Assembly: GCF_001467525.1 (NCBI RefSeq)
Contig: NZ_LNXS01000019.1
Span: forward strand, 62,001-126,000
Direction: 5' to 3'
Origin: Legionella anisa
GTDB lineage: Bacteria > Pseudomonadota > Gammaproteobacteria > Legionellales > Legionellaceae
DNA length: 64,000 bases
In this document: piece by piece, positions 26,870 through 37,001 of the stretch
How positions within the stretch are numbered: position 1 is the first letter of the stretch
Layout of the letters: every line of letters starts with the position of its first letter
Position numbers and translations under genes: made by a program
The notes under the pieces: model-generated
What the model was told of the DNA's origin: nothing
The model's input: the letters and a program-made list of their open reading frames with translations, nothing else
Databases searched by the model: none

Positions 26870-28510
26870 TTAGGCACAGCCTTCCATGTTGGTAATGATT
26901 TTCACTTCATTTAATGACTTTTTAACATCACATACAGCAGTAGAAGGATACTTCTCATGGTTCGGATCACCCGCGATTAGGTCATTAATTGCACTTACCA
27001 CACCTTCACCACCCTCGTCAAAGTTTGAATAAGGTGTCCAATAATCCATGTTGGCTTTAACCATAACATCGAATGCTGTTCGGGTATTCCAATTAGGTTG
27101 ATTGGCCAAAATGTAGAATAAATGGTTGTACACTCCGCTTGAATAATGAACATCTAGACCACCATAATATTCATCAGCAGTATCAATAGACTCACCATCA
27201 CGACTTGGTTTATCCATATAGCGTAATGCATCCCAGCCGCTGTCTTCTTTCATGATCTCGCCGCCAATTTGCCAAGTGCTTTTACCTACAGAATAATATT
27301 CAGCTGCCTGAGCGGCCATATCAGAAAAAGACTCATTCATACCACCAGATTGGCCATAATATTCAAGATTAGAATGTTGCTCTGTAAAACCGTGGCTAAT
27401 TTCATGGGCGCCCACTCCAAGAGATACTAATGGATACATCATGGTATCACCATCACCAAAAGTCATCTGGCGGCCGTCCCAATATGCATTCTCATAACCT
27501 TCGCCATAATGAACTCGCATGACTATCAACATTGGGGAGCCATCAGGATTACTCAGTGCGTTAGTATCATACCAATCTTTGTACATATGCCTAATCACAT
27601 GACCAGCATACAATGCATCATTTGTTGGAGAAGCGGCTCCATTGTCTCGGTCATAACCATCGCCTTTATAACCAGTTAGGTATACGTTGGAGTCATTGGT
27701 TGGACAATTAAACTTCATTGCTTTATTTCTTGAACTGTATCGGTGATCCATGTCAACTACTTTGACATCGGTATTTTCCATAAAGCAAACTTCGGTACTC
27801 ATATCACGAGTTAAATTAAGATAAGGCAAATCAGCTCCGAATCGATAGAAACCTGTTTTATTATTTCCACCAAAACCTGCTCCATTTACCGAATCTCTTT
27901 TTGTTTTTATATCATTCCATTGTACAAAGGGTTTATTGGTTTTTGCGTCAATTATTGCGGTTGGGCGCTCTGGAATTTGATCTCTATGAACAACAAGAAC
28001 ACTTACTTTATAAGCCCAGTGTGCTTTATGCTGAGCATCGATATAAACCATAGGTGTGGCTTTTTCATCACTTACTTCTTTACCAGCATACTTAGCTTTA
28101 AATTGTTGTAGCGCCAGATCAGCATTTTTCACAAAAGAAGCATCAGGTTGACCCAATTCAGTCGGTAGGCCTTGATAAATAACACCATTCATAGCCACGT
28201 TTGACTGTGCTTTAGCTAATGATTTTGCTGTATGCATGCTGTGCATAATCGCATAACCACCATAAACAGGGAATCCTACATATTGTTGCTGCATACGCAC
28301 GTGAGTGACTTTATTACTGTCAGTATGCTCACTTACAAAACTTAAACTATCTTTAGCAACAGTGATGCCTTGTGTCGTCAAAACAAATTTTTGTTTTACT
28401 TGCTCAAGAGACGCCTTCTGTAAAGGCATAGGTTCTGCGGCTCTCGCAGAAGATGCTATTCCCAAGGCCAGAGCAACAGCTAAGGGAGATAAATAGTAAT
28501 TATGATGCAT
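26870..28510 (-). CDS. proA: Secreted zinc metalloprotease ProA (Msp), M4 family
   Basis: Thermolysin/pseudolysin-type preproenzyme of 546 residues, matching the ~543 of Legionella ProA. Signal peptide is residues 1-24 (ending ARA/AEP). The FTP and PepSY-like propeptide runs to about 205. The mature domain has HEISH at 369-373, the third zinc ligand in GGMNES (E393), and the late active-site His region DVHYSSGVYNHLFY. Cysteines pair as in the family. It is exported by the type II system, cleaves host and bacterial proteins, and is a major exoprotease of Legionella. AAGGAGAGG lies 7 bases before the ATG, implying strong translation. Confidence 0.95.
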   Translation of the reverse strand: MHHNYYLSPLAVALALGIASSARAAEPMPLQKASLEQVKQKFVLTTQGITVAKDSLSFVSEHTDSNKVTHVRMQQQYVGFPVYGGYAIMHSMHTAKSLAKAQSNVAMNGVIYQGLPTELGQPDASFVKNADLALQQFKAKYAGKEVSDEKATPMVYIDAQHKAHWAYKVSVLVVHRDQIPERPTAIIDAKTNKPFVQWNDIKTKRDSVNGAGFGGNNKTGFYRFGADLPYLNLTRDMSTEVCFMENTDVKVVDMDHRYSSRNKAMKFNCPTNDSNVYLTGYKGDGYDRDNGAASPTNDALYAGHVIRHMYKDWYDTNALSNPDGSPMLIVMRVHYGEGYENAYWDGRQMTFGDGDTMMYPLVSLGVGAHEISHGFTEQHSNLEYYGQSGGMNESFSDMAAQAAEYYSVGKSTWQIGGEIMKEDSGWDALRYMDKPSRDGESIDTADEYYGGLDVHYSSGVYNHLFYILANQPNWNTRTAFDVMVKANMDYWTPYSNFDEGGEGVVSAINDLIAGDPNHEKYPSTAVCDVKKSLNEVKIITNMEGCA

Positions 28511-28772
28511 GGAAACCCTCTCCTTATTTGCAACTTAACTAAATTGAAAGCAACTCATCTCCTGCCAAACCACTAATCCTTAAAATCAAGCTATAGAATA
28601 ACCTGATTGGTTTTAACAGTGAGTCACACCTGTGAACACAACCAATAACTCTAAAAACTTATCCAAGCTAGCATAGTTTTAGCATTTTTGAAATTATTAT
28701 TTCATGCTTGGTAATAACCCACATAAAAAATACAGAAATGAAGAGATAAAATGTGACTCAAGAATGAAACCC
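28511..28772. other. proA upstream region, no gene
   Basis: Together with the adjoining family B repeat this is a 408-base gap without coding potential, between the starts of proA and the end of the MFS gene. It is AT-rich and should hold the proA promoter. I could not assign boxes with confidence. Confidence 0.5.
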
Positions 28773-28914
28773 AGTGTCTGCTTACATTTCGCTAGCTTGA
28801 GTCAAAATGGTCTGATTTTTGAGTACCGAAGCACACCATACATGAAGTATGTGAGCATCGGAACGCAGAAAATCAGGACAGTTTGGCCAAGATAGTAGAA
28901 ATGTAAGCAGACCC
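28773..28914. repeat. Family B repeat, full-length copy
   Basis: A 142-base palindromic element with ends GTGTCTGCTTACATTTC and GAAATGTAAGCAGACCC, subterminal CTAGCTTGAGTCAAAATGG, and central hairpin CATACATGAAGTATG. The right flank is TA. The MFS stop codon lies 4 bases further on. Confidence 0.9.
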
Positions 28915-28918
28915 TACT

Positions 28919-30130
28919 TTATCGGGTTATTGATTCTTGATAATACCATGCAGCCAATGCACTTAAACCAAGTACAAGTAATATTACAGCCAACGAGAGT
29001 TGACCTTGTATCTTGGCCACTGCGATGATGCCGCTTGTCAATGCAGAGGTTAAATCTTGCATACTGACATATAATGCCGCCACTGTTCCTGCAATTTGTG
29101 GAAATGGATGGAAAACTCCTGCAAAAGCATTAATAAAAGTAAAACCTGCTCCCATACTAAATAATGCAATTGGAATCATGATTGTCGGTACATTCATTAT
29201 TCCTGCAAGCGCAAAACGGAGCATAATCCCCCCTCCGCCAATCATCAACAGAACCCCTATAAACAACATATAAGATACCCCTTTAGACATGACCAATTGG
29301 CTGTTAATTATTCCGCTAAGACAAATAGCACCGGCAATAAAAATTGACAGTTGACCATATTCTAAAGGGCTGAGTCCCAATACATTTTGAAATAAAAAAG
29401 GCGCAATAGTAAGATAAGCAACTAAACCAGCACATGCAAAACATGCGCATAGAGTGTACCCTAAAAAAATTTTAGATTTTAATAAAGCACAATAATTTTG
29501 CTGTATTACCCTTATTTTAGTTGCATCAGGATTAAGATTTTTATTGGTTTCAGGTAAAGCCAAGAGAATAAAAACCCAAAATGCAAAACCCACAATAAAA
29601 ATAAATAAAAAATTCGCCCTCCATCCAAAATGCTCTTGAATGAATCCACCCCAAATTGGTGAAGCAACCAGAAGAAAGGTACTTGACACACCGACATAAG
29701 AACCAATTTTTGATAGATATTTGTCAGAAAAAAGATCACGAATCAAAGAGCGTCCTACTGAACTGCATGAGCCAATACCAAATCCCTGTAAAAACCGTCC
29801 TAACGTTAATACCATGACAGAGGGGGCAAATAAACAAAAAAGACAACCTATGACACTGATTCCAATACCATAAATCAATGGTCGCCTACGGCCAATTTTA
29901 TCGGACCAAGGCCCAAAAAAAATATGAGAAATTCCCAGCCCAAACATAAAAAGAAATAGAGTGAATTGGATTGATGATTCAGTAGTTTTAAAGGCTTTCG
30001 TAATAGCAGGTAATGATGGAACATATTGATCAATGGAGATTTGCACCAATATCATCATCATAAAAATAACAAAATAGATTACCGGTTGTACCTTTTGTAT
30101 CCCCGGCTGTTGCTCAAGCCTCTCCTGCAT
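28919..30130 (-). CDS. MFS drug-resistance transporter, Bcr/CflA type
   Basis: A 403-residue major facilitator with about 12 membrane helices. The opening DQYVPSLPAITKAF is typical of Bcr/CflA pumps, and the loop 2-3 motif is GPWSDKIGRRRPL. The RFLQGFGIGSC motif in helix 4 also fits drug/proton antiporters. ATG at 30130 is preferred over an in-frame TTG at 30133, because AAGGA is 7 bases upstream of it. It is flanked by family B repeats on both sides. The substrate is unknown. Confidence 0.87.
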   Translation of the reverse strand: MQERLEQQPGIQKVQPVIYFVIFMMMILVQISIDQYVPSLPAITKAFKTTESSIQFTLFLFMFGLGISHIFFGPWSDKIGRRRPLIYGIGISVIGCLFCLFAPSVMVLTLGRFLQGFGIGSCSSVGRSLIRDLFSDKYLSKIGSYVGVSSTFLLVASPIWGGFIQEHFGWRANFLFIFIVGFAFWVFILLALPETNKNLNPDATKIRVIQQNYCALLKSKIFLGYTLCACFACAGLVAYLTIAPFLFQNVLGLSPLEYGQLSIFIAGAICLSGIINSQLVMSKGVSYMLFIGVLLMIGGGGIMLRFALAGIMNVPTIMIPIALFSMGAGFTFINAFAGVFHPFPQIAGTVAALYVSMQDLTSALTSGIIAVAKIQGQLSLAVILLVLGLSALAAWYYQESITR

Positions 30131-30216
30131 CAAAAATTCCTTTCTCTGGGAAGAGTTGAATAGAATGCCATTTTAATCCTTAAAATGATTGCATCATGAA
30201 TTAGCTCAATAGTCTA

Positions 30217-30284
30217 GGGTCTGCTTACATTTCTACTATTTTGGCAGCCATTTTGGCTCAAGCTAGCGAAATGTAAGCAGACCC
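30217..30284. repeat. Family B repeat, 68-bp internal-deletion copy
   Basis: Perfect 17-base inverted ends, GGGTCTGCTTACATTTC and its complement, enclose the two subterminal blocks joined directly. The left flank is TA and the right flank TT. The central hairpin is missing. Confidence 0.9.
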
Positions 30285-30439
30285 TTGTTTACTGCAATAA
30301 AGCCAGCAAATTTTCACTCAATATCGTTCAACAAAAAATATAAAAAAAGTGGAGAACATGCAGATATCCTCGGAGATATATAGACAATTTTAGGAAGATC
30401 AGGCAAAATCTGCCAAAATTGCTCGATACTAACTAAAAC
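30285..30439. other. aroQ upstream region, no gene
   Basis: With the adjoining repeat, this makes a 309-base gap between the starts of the MFS gene and aroQ. No ORF or clear promoter was seen. It should carry the promoter of the aroQ-acc operon. Confidence 0.4.
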
Positions 30440-30892
30440 ATGAAAAAAATTCTGGTTTTACATGGACCAAATTTGAACCTCTTGGGAACTCGAGAACCTT
30501 CAATTTATGGAGCCACTACGCTCGATCATATCAACATTCGTTTAATCAAAGAAGCAACACAAGCCGGATTTGCATTAAGCTGTTATCAAAGCAATTCTGA
30601 GGCAGATTTAATCCAAGCAATTCACCAGGCCAGTATCGACAAAGTAGATTATATAATTTTTAATCCCGCAGGATTTACACATACCAGTGTGGCTTTAAGG
30701 GATGCGTTATGTGCTGTTGCCATCCCGTTTATTGAAGTACATATTAGTAATATTTATTCCCGTGAGCCTTTTCGTCACCATTCTTATTTTTCTGATATAG
30801 CAAAAGGAACGATTAGTGGCTTGGGTGCGCAAGGGTATTCATTAGCATTAACATCAATTATTGAAAGAGAATCAAACAATGGACATTCGTAA
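30440..30892 (+). CDS. aroQ: Type II 3-dehydroquinate dehydratase
   Basis: Third step of the shikimate pathway. It is 150 residues, the normal length of the dodecameric type II enzyme. The signature [15 protein letters not shown] holds the catalytic Arg and Tyr, and [12 protein letters not shown] and EVHISN are intact. The end overlaps the accB start by 14 bases, so translation is coupled. An aroQ-accB-accC order is common in gammaproteobacteria. Confidence 0.96.
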   Translation: MKKILVLHGPNLNLLGTREPSIYGATTLDHINIRLIKEATQAGFALSCYQSNSEADLIQAIHQASIDKVDYIIFNPAGFTHTSVALRDALCAVAIPFIEVHISNIYSREPFRHHSYFSDIAKGTISGLGAQGYSLALTSIIERESNNGHS

Positions 30893-31370
30893 AATCAGAA
30901 AATTAATCGAATTGCTGGAAGAAACCGGCATTTCTGAAATTGAAATTAAAGAAGGTGAAGAGTCACTTAGATTGAGTCGTCATAGCAGTGTACCTGCAGC
31001 AGAACCACCTCAAGTTCACTATATTTCTGCTCCTGCTGCACCACGTCAGGAGTCTTATCCTGCTGTAAATAATACGTCTTCGCATGCAATGACCTCTCCG
31101 CACCACGAAAGTAAGTCTGCTGTACCGACCACTTCAGGCCACAACATTCGTTCCCCTATGGTGGGTACAATGTACACTTCTCCATCACCAGAAAGTCCTC
31201 CTTTTGTGACTGTTGGTCAAACAGTTAAAGCCGGTGATGTTTTATGTATTGTTGAAGCAATGAAAATGTTTAATGAAATTGAAGCGGATCGCGCCGGTAA
31301 AATCGTAGAAATACTCGTCGCTAATGGTGAGCCTGTTGAATACGATCAGGTCCTGTTTGTTATAGAATAG
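30879..31370 (+). CDS. accB: Biotin carboxyl carrier protein of acetyl-CoA carboxylase
   Basis: Carrier subunit for malonyl-CoA synthesis. The start is ATG at 30879 ([15 protein letters not shown]), with GAAAGAGA upstream inside aroQ; an earlier in-frame codon at 30861 lacks support. It gives 163 residues: an N-terminal helix domain, a Pro/Ala/Ser-rich linker at about 40-85 and the C-terminal biotinyl domain with EAMKM, whose lysine is biotinylated. Confidence 0.96.
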   Translation: MDIRKIRKLIELLEETGISEIEIKEGEESLRLSRHSSVPAAEPPQVHYISAPAAPRQESYPAVNNTSSHAMTSPHHESKSAVPTTSGHNIRSPMVGTMYTSPSPESPPFVTVGQTVKAGDVLCIVEAMKMFNEIEADRAGKIVEILVANGEPVEYDQVLFVIE

Positions 31371-31381
31371 AGGGTGCATCC

Positions 31382-32722
31382 ATGCTCAGTAAAATTGTTA
31401 TTGCCAACAGAGGTGAAATCGCGCTTCGTATTTTACGTGCGTGTAAAGAACTCGGCATTCAGACTGTAGCCGTACATTCAGATGTAGATAAAGATTTATT
31501 GCATGTTCGTCTTGCCGATGAAACGGTATGTATAGGTCCTGCTCCAGCACAAAAAAGTTACCTTAATATCCCAGCCATTATTTCTGCTGCCGAAATTACT
31601 GATGCCGTAGCGATTCACCCTGGTTATGGATTTCTTTCTGAAAATGCTGATTTTGCGGAAATTGTAGAACAAAGCGGGTTTCGTTTTATCGGCCCCCGGG
31701 GTGACACCATTCGTCTTATGGGTGACAAAGTATCTGCTATCAACGCGATGAAAGCAGCCGGAGTTCCTTGTGTTCCTGGATCAGATGGCCCCTTGTCAGA
31801 TGATGATCGCCTCAACTTAGAAATGGCCCGAAAAATTGGCTATCCCGTTATTATTAAAGCAGCGGGTGGCGGTGGTGGACGTGGTATGCGTGTTGTTAAC
31901 GGCGAAGCCAATTTACTGAATGCCATAGCACTTACCAGTAGCGAAGCAAAAGCTGCATTTAATAATCCTATTGTTTACATGGAGAAATTCCTAGAAAATC
32001 CTCGCCATATTGAATTCCAAGTACTTGGAGATGGTAAAGGTAAAGCCATTCATCTCGGTGAACGTGACTGCTCCATGCAAAGACGCCATCAAAAAGTAGT
32101 GGAAGAAGCACCTGCCCCAGGAATTAGTCCTGAACTGAGAAAACAAATTGGTGCCTCTGTAGTCAAAGCGTGTCAAGACTTGCAATATCGTGGCGCAGGA
32201 ACTTTTGAGTTCTTATATCAGGATGGATGTTTTTATTTTATTGAAATGAATACGCGAATCCAGGTTGAGCATCCCGTAACTGAAATGATCACTGGAATCG
32301 ATTTAATTAAAGAACAAATCAAAATTGCTAGTGATATTCCGATGACGCTTACCCAAGAAGATATAAAACTGCACGGTCATGCAATTGAATGCCGAATCAA
32401 TGCCGAAGATGCCAAAACCTTCATGCCCTCACCAGGAATGATAAAGTTATTGCATCAACCCGGAGGACCAGGTATTCGCTTTGACTCTCATATTTACAGC
32501 AGTTATACGGTTCCACCCAATTACGATTCCATGATAGGCAAGCTGATTAGTTATGGGGAAACACGTGCTGAGGCCATCGCAAGAATGCGAAATGCGCTTG
32601 ATGAAATCATTATAGATGGTATAAAAACCAATATTGAATTACATCAACGTATTTTCCATGATCAATCTTTTATCGCTGGTGGTACTAATATCCACTACCT
32701 GGAAAAAATGTTGAAGGGCTAA
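31382..32722 (+). CDS. accC: Acetyl-CoA carboxylase biotin carboxylase subunit
   Basis: ATP-grasp enzyme that carboxylates the biotin on AccB. It is 446 residues, of normal length. The N-terminal block [14 protein letters not shown], the glycine-rich ATP loop [10 protein letters not shown], and the catalytic [14 protein letters not shown] are intact. GAGGGT lies 7 bases before the ATG. It is 11 bases after accB and 4 before prmA, so the four genes form one operon. accA and accD are not in the window. Confidence 0.97.
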   Translation: MLSKIVIANRGEIALRILRACKELGIQTVAVHSDVDKDLLHVRLADETVCIGPAPAQKSYLNIPAIISAAEITDAVAIHPGYGFLSENADFAEIVEQSGFRFIGPRGDTIRLMGDKVSAINAMKAAGVPCVPGSDGPLSDDDRLNLEMARKIGYPVIIKAAGGGGGRGMRVVNGEANLLNAIALTSSEAKAAFNNPIVYMEKFLENPRHIEFQVLGDGKGKAIHLGERDCSMQRRHQKVVEEAPAPGISPELRKQIGASVVKACQDLQYRGAGTFEFLYQDGCFYFIEMNTRIQVEHPVTEMITGIDLIKEQIKIASDIPMTLTQEDIKLHGHAIECRINAEDAKTFMPSPGMIKLLHQPGGPGIRFDSHIYSSYTVPPNYDSMIGKLISYGETRAEAIARMRNALDEIIIDGIKTNIELHQRIFHDQSFIAGGTNIHYLEKMLKG

Positions 32723-32726
32723 TGCT

Positions 32727-33602
32727 GTGTGGTTTCAATTAAAAGTAGAACATTGTCCAAGCAAAGAAATAGAACTACTTAGTGATGAGTTGGAAGAATT
32801 CGGTGCGCTGTCAGTTATGCTCACCGATAAAAATGACAACCCTGTTCTTGAGCCCGAACCGGGAACAACACCATTATGGCCTGAAGTTGTTATTCAGGCT
32901 TTATTTTCAGAAGTTTTTCAGGCGCAATATACCCGTGATCATTTATTGCAAGCGTACCCCGAATTAATCTGCTCCCTGGAGGTTCTGGAAGATAAAGATT
33001 GGGAAAGAGCTTGGATGGATGATTTTAAACCACACCGTTTTGGCCAACGCCTATGGATTTGCCCCACTTGGTCAACTCCTCCTGAACCCGATGCAGTCAA
33101 TCTCATGCTCGATCCTGGGTTAGCTTTTGGCACCGGGACCCATCCTACGACTGCTTTATGCTTAACCTGGCTGGAACAGGCTGATTTAAAAAACAAATCG
33201 GTTATTGATTACGGTTGTGGCTCAGGAATACTTTCTTTGGCTGCATTAAAATTAGACGCAGGGGAAGTACATGCGGTAGATATTGACACGCAAGCCCTGC
33301 AAGCGACTCGGAATAACGCGTTAACCAATGGACTTGATGAACGCAAATTGTCAATTAGTATGCCCGAAGTAGTACACAAACCAGTCGATTTGATTATCGC
33401 AAACATTTTGTTGGCACCATTAATGAGCCTGAAAGAACGCTTTCAGCAATTGCTCAATCCTAAAGGAATGCTCATTGTCTCAGGCATCCTCGAAGAACAA
33501 GCTCTTGAGCTTATTGAAACGTACAGTTCAATATTCACTGCAATTCATCAGGAAAAGCTTAATGGATGGTCCTTATTGGCTTTTAAACATAAAACAGATT
33601 AA
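32727..33602 (+). CDS. prmA: Ribosomal protein L11 methyltransferase (GTG start)
   Basis: Trimethylates ribosomal protein L11 with SAM. It is 291 residues. It begins MWFQLKVEHC as in the family. The N-terminal substrate domain holds KDWERAWMDDFKPHRFG. The SAM motif is VIDYGCGSGILSLAAL and the catalytic NxxL-type motif is IIANILLAPLM. The start is GTG at 32727 with GAAGGG upstream, 4 bases after accC, supporting cotranscription. Confidence 0.95.
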   Translation: MWFQLKVEHCPSKEIELLSDELEEFGALSVMLTDKNDNPVLEPEPGTTPLWPEVVIQALFSEVFQAQYTRDHLLQAYPELICSLEVLEDKDWERAWMDDFKPHRFGQRLWICPTWSTPPEPDAVNLMLDPGLAFGTGTHPTTALCLTWLEQADLKNKSVIDYGCGSGILSLAALKLDAGEVHAVDIDTQALQATRNNALTNGLDERKLSISMPEVVHKPVDLIIANILLAPLMSLKERFQQLLNPKGMLIVSGILEEQALELIETYSSIFTAIHQEKLNGWSLLAFKHKTD

Positions 33603-33686
33603 ATTGTCATAACTTAGTGTAAGTACAAAGCATATCTTAAGAGTTTCGCTTCGCCGCACTCAGCCACGTTAGTTAAGGAAGTTATA

Positions 33687-35276
33687 ATGGTCCAAGAACA
33701 TACATTCTCTACGTTTAAACCTCAAAGAGCCCTGCTTAGTGTTTCCGATAAAAAAGGCATAGTAGAGCTAGGAAAAGTGCTCCACGAAATGGGCGTTGAA
33801 CTGATTGCCACAGGAAATACTGCTGCATTACTTAAAGAAAATAAATTGCCTGTCCTTGATGTGAGTGAATGTACAGGTTTTCCCGAAATGATGGATGGTA
33901 GAGTTAAAACACTGCACCCAGCCATTCATGCAGGGTTATTAGCACGTAAAAAAAAGGATGAAAAAACGTTAAAAGAGCACTCCATTAAGCCCATCGATTT
34001 GCTGGTAATTAATTTATACCCATTTGAGCAAACCATTAGTAGGCCGGACTGTAATTTCAACGAGGCTATAGAGAATATCGATATTGGCGGACCAGCAATG
34101 ATTCGATCAGCGGCAAAAAACCATGCAAATACGTTTGTGGTGGTAAAACCGGACGATTACCCGGAGCTTATTCACTATCTAAAAACACAAAAAACTCCTT
34201 CTGACTGGGGATTTACCTTAGCCAAAAAAGCCTTTGCACACACCGCCGCTTATGATGCCGCCATCACAAATTATCTGACTACATTAGATAAACAGTGTAC
34301 TCCTTGTGGCTTTCCAGAGGTTCTAACCTGTCAATTTAATAAAATAACTGACTTGCGTTATGGAGAGAATCCACATCAAGAAGCTGCTTTTTATGTAGAT
34401 AAAAATAGCTCATCCGGCTCTCTAGGTGCTGCGCAATTGCTCCAGGGTAAGCAATTGTCTTATAACAATATTCTAGACGCTGATGCTGCATTGGATTGTG
34501 TTAAATCGTTTTCTTGTGACAAACCTACTTGTGTTATTGTCAAGCATGCTAATCCTTGTGGAATTGCCATAAGTGATTCTCCTCTAAATGCTTATCTTAA
34601 AGCATTCCAATGTGATCCGACATCTGCCTACGGTGGGATCATTGCATTGAACCAAAAATTAGATGGAAATACAGCAAAAACGATTCTTGAAAAACAATTT
34701 GTAGAGGTTATTGTAGCACCTGAAGTCAGTAATGAAGCCAGAGAAATTCTTGCCAGCAAAGAAAATATTCGCGTCTTGATGACTGGATCTTGGAAGCCGG
34801 ATGATGCATTTCGCTTGAATATGAAAAAAGTCGATGGAGGGTTATTGGTGCAAGAGCACGACTCACTTTCTCTAGGAAGTTATGAATTAAAAACCGTAAC
34901 TCAAAAAAAACCATCCGAACAGCAAATGAATGATTTAATGTTTGCCTGGCTCGCCGCAAAACATGTCAAATCCAATGCAATTGTTTATGCTAAAGATGCA
35001 GTAACGATTGGTTTGGGAGGCGGCCAAACCAGTCGGGTTATGAGCGCTCGTATTGGTCTATGGCAGGCAGAGCTCATGGGATTTGATACTCATGGAGCAG
35101 TCATGGCTTCAGATGCATTTATTCCTTTTCCCGATACTGTGGATATTGCTGCAAAAGCAGGTATCTCTGCGATTATTCAACCAGGAGGTTCAATCAGAGA
35201 CACACAAATTATCGCGTGTGCTGAAGAACACGGAATAATTATGGTGTTTACCGGAGTTCGCCACTTTAAACATTAG
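33687..35276 (+). CDS. purH: Bifunctional AICAR transformylase / IMP cyclohydrolase
   Basis: Last two steps of IMP synthesis. It is 529 residues. The N-terminal MGS-fold cyclohydrolase begins at RALLSVSDKKGI with MDGRVKTLHPAIHAGLL. The C-terminal transformylase has RYGENPHQEA, VKHANPCG and the final PGGSIRD. AAGGAAG precedes the ATG. Its product IMP feeds PurA at 10-11 kb. purD, often next to purH, is absent. A family A repeat follows the stop. Confidence 0.97.
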   Translation: MVQEHTFSTFKPQRALLSVSDKKGIVELGKVLHEMGVELIATGNTAALLKENKLPVLDVSECTGFPEMMDGRVKTLHPAIHAGLLARKKKDEKTLKEHSIKPIDLLVINLYPFEQTISRPDCNFNEAIENIDIGGPAMIRSAAKNHANTFVVVKPDDYPELIHYLKTQKTPSDWGFTLAKKAFAHTAAYDAAITNYLTTLDKQCTPCGFPEVLTCQFNKITDLRYGENPHQEAAFYVDKNSSSGSLGAAQLLQGKQLSYNNILDADAALDCVKSFSCDKPTCVIVKHANPCGIAISDSPLNAYLKAFQCDPTSAYGGIIALNQKLDGNTAKTILEKQFVEVIVAPEVSNEAREILASKENIRVLMTGSWKPDDAFRLNMKKVDGGLLVQEHDSLSLGSYELKTVTQKKPSEQQMNDLMFAWLAAKHVKSNAIVYAKDAVTIGLGGGQTSRVMSARIGLWQAELMGFDTHGAVMASDAFIPFPDTVDIAAKAGISAIIQPGGSIRDTQIIACAEEHGIIMVFTGVRHFKH

Positions 35277-35301
35277 GAAAAATCTGGGTAAAAACGTAGT
35301 T

Positions 35302-35382
35302 TAGCCTGGGTGCAGCGAAGCGTAACCCAGGTTTGAGTGACCATCCAATTTCCCGGGTTACGCTTCGCTGCACCCAGGCTAC
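35302..35382. repeat. Family A palindromic repeat, copy after purH
   Basis: Arms TAGCCTGGGTGCAGCGAAGCG and GCTTCGCTGCACCCAGGCTA around a short AT-rich loop. It lies 25 bases after the purH stop and 22 before the next start codon. Confidence 0.9.
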
Positions 35383-35404
35383 GCATATTATGGAGAAATA
35401 AACT

Positions 35405-36046
35405 GTGAATACTCTTGTAATTACAGGGATTAGCCGGGGGATAGGATTAGAAACAGCAAAAATCTTCTTAAAAAATGACTGGCTCGTTATTGGAACCTCA
35501 ACGAATGGGCGTACTTCTTTAAAACACCAGAACCTAAAAATCCATCCACTTAATTTAATCGATTCAGAACAAATTAATCACTTTGCGAAACAATTACCAA
35601 AAATTGACGTGTTAATTAACAATGCCGCTGTACTCCTGGAAGATTGGCGAGAAGAGAAAATTAACATGAGTCAACTAAGAGATACATTCAATATAAATGT
35701 ATTTGGAACGATTGAATTAACCGAACAATGCATATCCAAGTTAAATCCTAATGCCCAAATCATTAATATTTCTTCAGGATGGGGTACTTTCAGTTCCAAT
35801 GACTCTGCCTCAGTCCCGCACTACAAAATGTCAAAGTCATGCTTGAACATGTATACCCTGCTTCTGGCAAAAAGATTATCTGGAATTACTGTCTCCAGTT
35901 TCGATCCAGGTTGGGTCAAAACAGATATGGGAACTAACAATGCTCTTAAACTTCCTTCTGAAACGGCACAGGAGATTTATGATTTAGTTCAGATGAAGAA
36001 GAAAAGCGGTTGCCTGTGGCATGAAGGAAAAATTAGAAATTGGTAA
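35405..36046 (+). CDS. Short-chain dehydrogenase/reductase (GTG start)
   Basis: A 213-residue classical SDR. The cofactor loop is ITGISRGIGLETA, NNAAVL follows, the catalytic serine is in INISSGWG, and the YxxxK motif is HYKMSKS. A late DPGWVKTDMG block is seen. The start is GTG at 35405, with GGAGAA 7 bases upstream. Members of this small SDR group reduce carbonyls, pteridines or fatty-acid derivatives; the substrate is not known. It is not obviously tied to phaC 1 kb away, since an unrecognised gene separates them. Confidence 0.85.
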   Translation: MNTLVITGISRGIGLETAKIFLKNDWLVIGTSTNGRTSLKHQNLKIHPLNLIDSEQINHFAKQLPKIDVLINNAAVLLEDWREEKINMSQLRDTFNINVFGTIELTEQCISKLNPNAQIINISSGWGTFSSNDSASVPHYKMSKSCLNMYTLLLAKRLSGITVSSFDPGWVKTDMGTNNALKLPSETAQEIYDLVQMKKKSGCLWHEGKIRNW

Positions 36047-36153
36047 ATTTACTTAAATAAGCAAGAATTTCAAAAACACCACATAATGCTTACTTAATAA
36101 TCATATCGTATAATTCTGTATAGTAATTATTTTATTTCAGAAATGGTATTATT

Positions 36154-36936
36154 ATGACTGTTAAAGTTGATTTTCGTTGTGCTTTTTTGGAGTATTTACT
36201 CGATCCTTCCTGGAAAAATAAAAAAGAGCTTAGAAGAGTAAGTATAGAATTATATTATTCCGCGGCAAAAACAGCAAAAGAGAAGAAACAAGATGCTGAT
36301 ATAGACGATATAAATACAGAAATATCAACCTCTATCAATGAAGCAATTAAAAATATATATATATCACAAAAGCAATTAGATGCTCTGTTGAGTATTAACT
36401 TGAATCTTCCCAAGATAGAGGCGGCTTTTGGTACGGTATTATCAGCTCTTACAGGTACATTACAAGGAATAGCAGATGATGACGAGGAAGGGATAAAACA
36501 AGAAGAAAATAGTCGCATAGTTAACGACAAGCACTATAAAGCATTCGCTGCTATCTATCCTATTGAGCTGGATGGACATCGGATAACAAAAGAGGACTCA
36601 ACGGCTGGGCAAGCAGCTTTAACCCTTAGCGAAACTCTTTTATCTATAACAGCAAAAATTCATAATGCCGATAAATTAGAAGAAAGTGATACACGCGATA
36701 TTAATCAAGCTTATGAGAAAGCGAAAGGCCAAGGTATTGAAAACCATCGCGGATTTAATTTTAAAGAAAAGTTCTATAATTTTTGTCGAGCTGTAAGCTG
36801 CATTTTTATTTTACCTATTGGCTACTATGTGCACCAGGGTTCTCTTTGGACTACAGTAAAAACAAAAACTCAAGAAGATGTTGATAAGTCTCAAGAAGCA
36901 ATTGGTGAATATCAACAATCTTTAAAAAAACAATAG
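36154..36936 (+). CDS. Unrecognised protein, Legionella-type orphan
   Basis: I do not recognise this 260-residue protein. It is mostly helical and charged, with an acidic stretch (GIADDDEEGIKQEEN), two Ala/Ser/Thr-rich helices, and one hydrophobic segment near residues 208-228 (FCRAVSCIFILPIGYY) before a polar Lys/Gln-rich tail. No signal peptide. Codon use is AT-rich, including a TATATATATATC run, poorer in G+C than its neighbours by eye. The ribosome binding site is weak. The isolated position, composition and tail would suit a translocated effector or a recently acquired gene, but this is inference. Confidence 0.7.
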   Translation: MTVKVDFRCAFLEYLLDPSWKNKKELRRVSIELYYSAAKTAKEKKQDADIDDINTEISTSINEAIKNIYISQKQLDALLSINLNLPKIEAAFGTVLSALTGTLQGIADDDEEGIKQEENSRIVNDKHYKAFAAIYPIELDGHRITKEDSTAGQAALTLSETLLSITAKIHNADKLEESDTRDINQAYEKAKGQGIENHRGFNFKEKFYNFCRAVSCIFILPIGYYVHQGSLWTTVKTKTQEDVDKSQEAIGEYQQSLKKQ

Positions 36937-37001
36937 AGCTTGCTAAACATCAATAAAAAAACCAAAATATACTCCTGTTAATTTGTCTAACAGGAGTTAG
37001 G

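Noticed and set aside
28704..28895. Open frame on the plus strand with the ending KYVSIGTQKIRTVWPR
   Set aside because: The same peptide ending recurs at 47777-48034 because both lie in family B repeats; it is the repeat being read as protein, not a gene.
33643..33675. A further family A half copy before purH
   Set aside because: Only GTTTCGCTTCGCCGCACTCAG resembles the arm; too short and changed to list as a copy.
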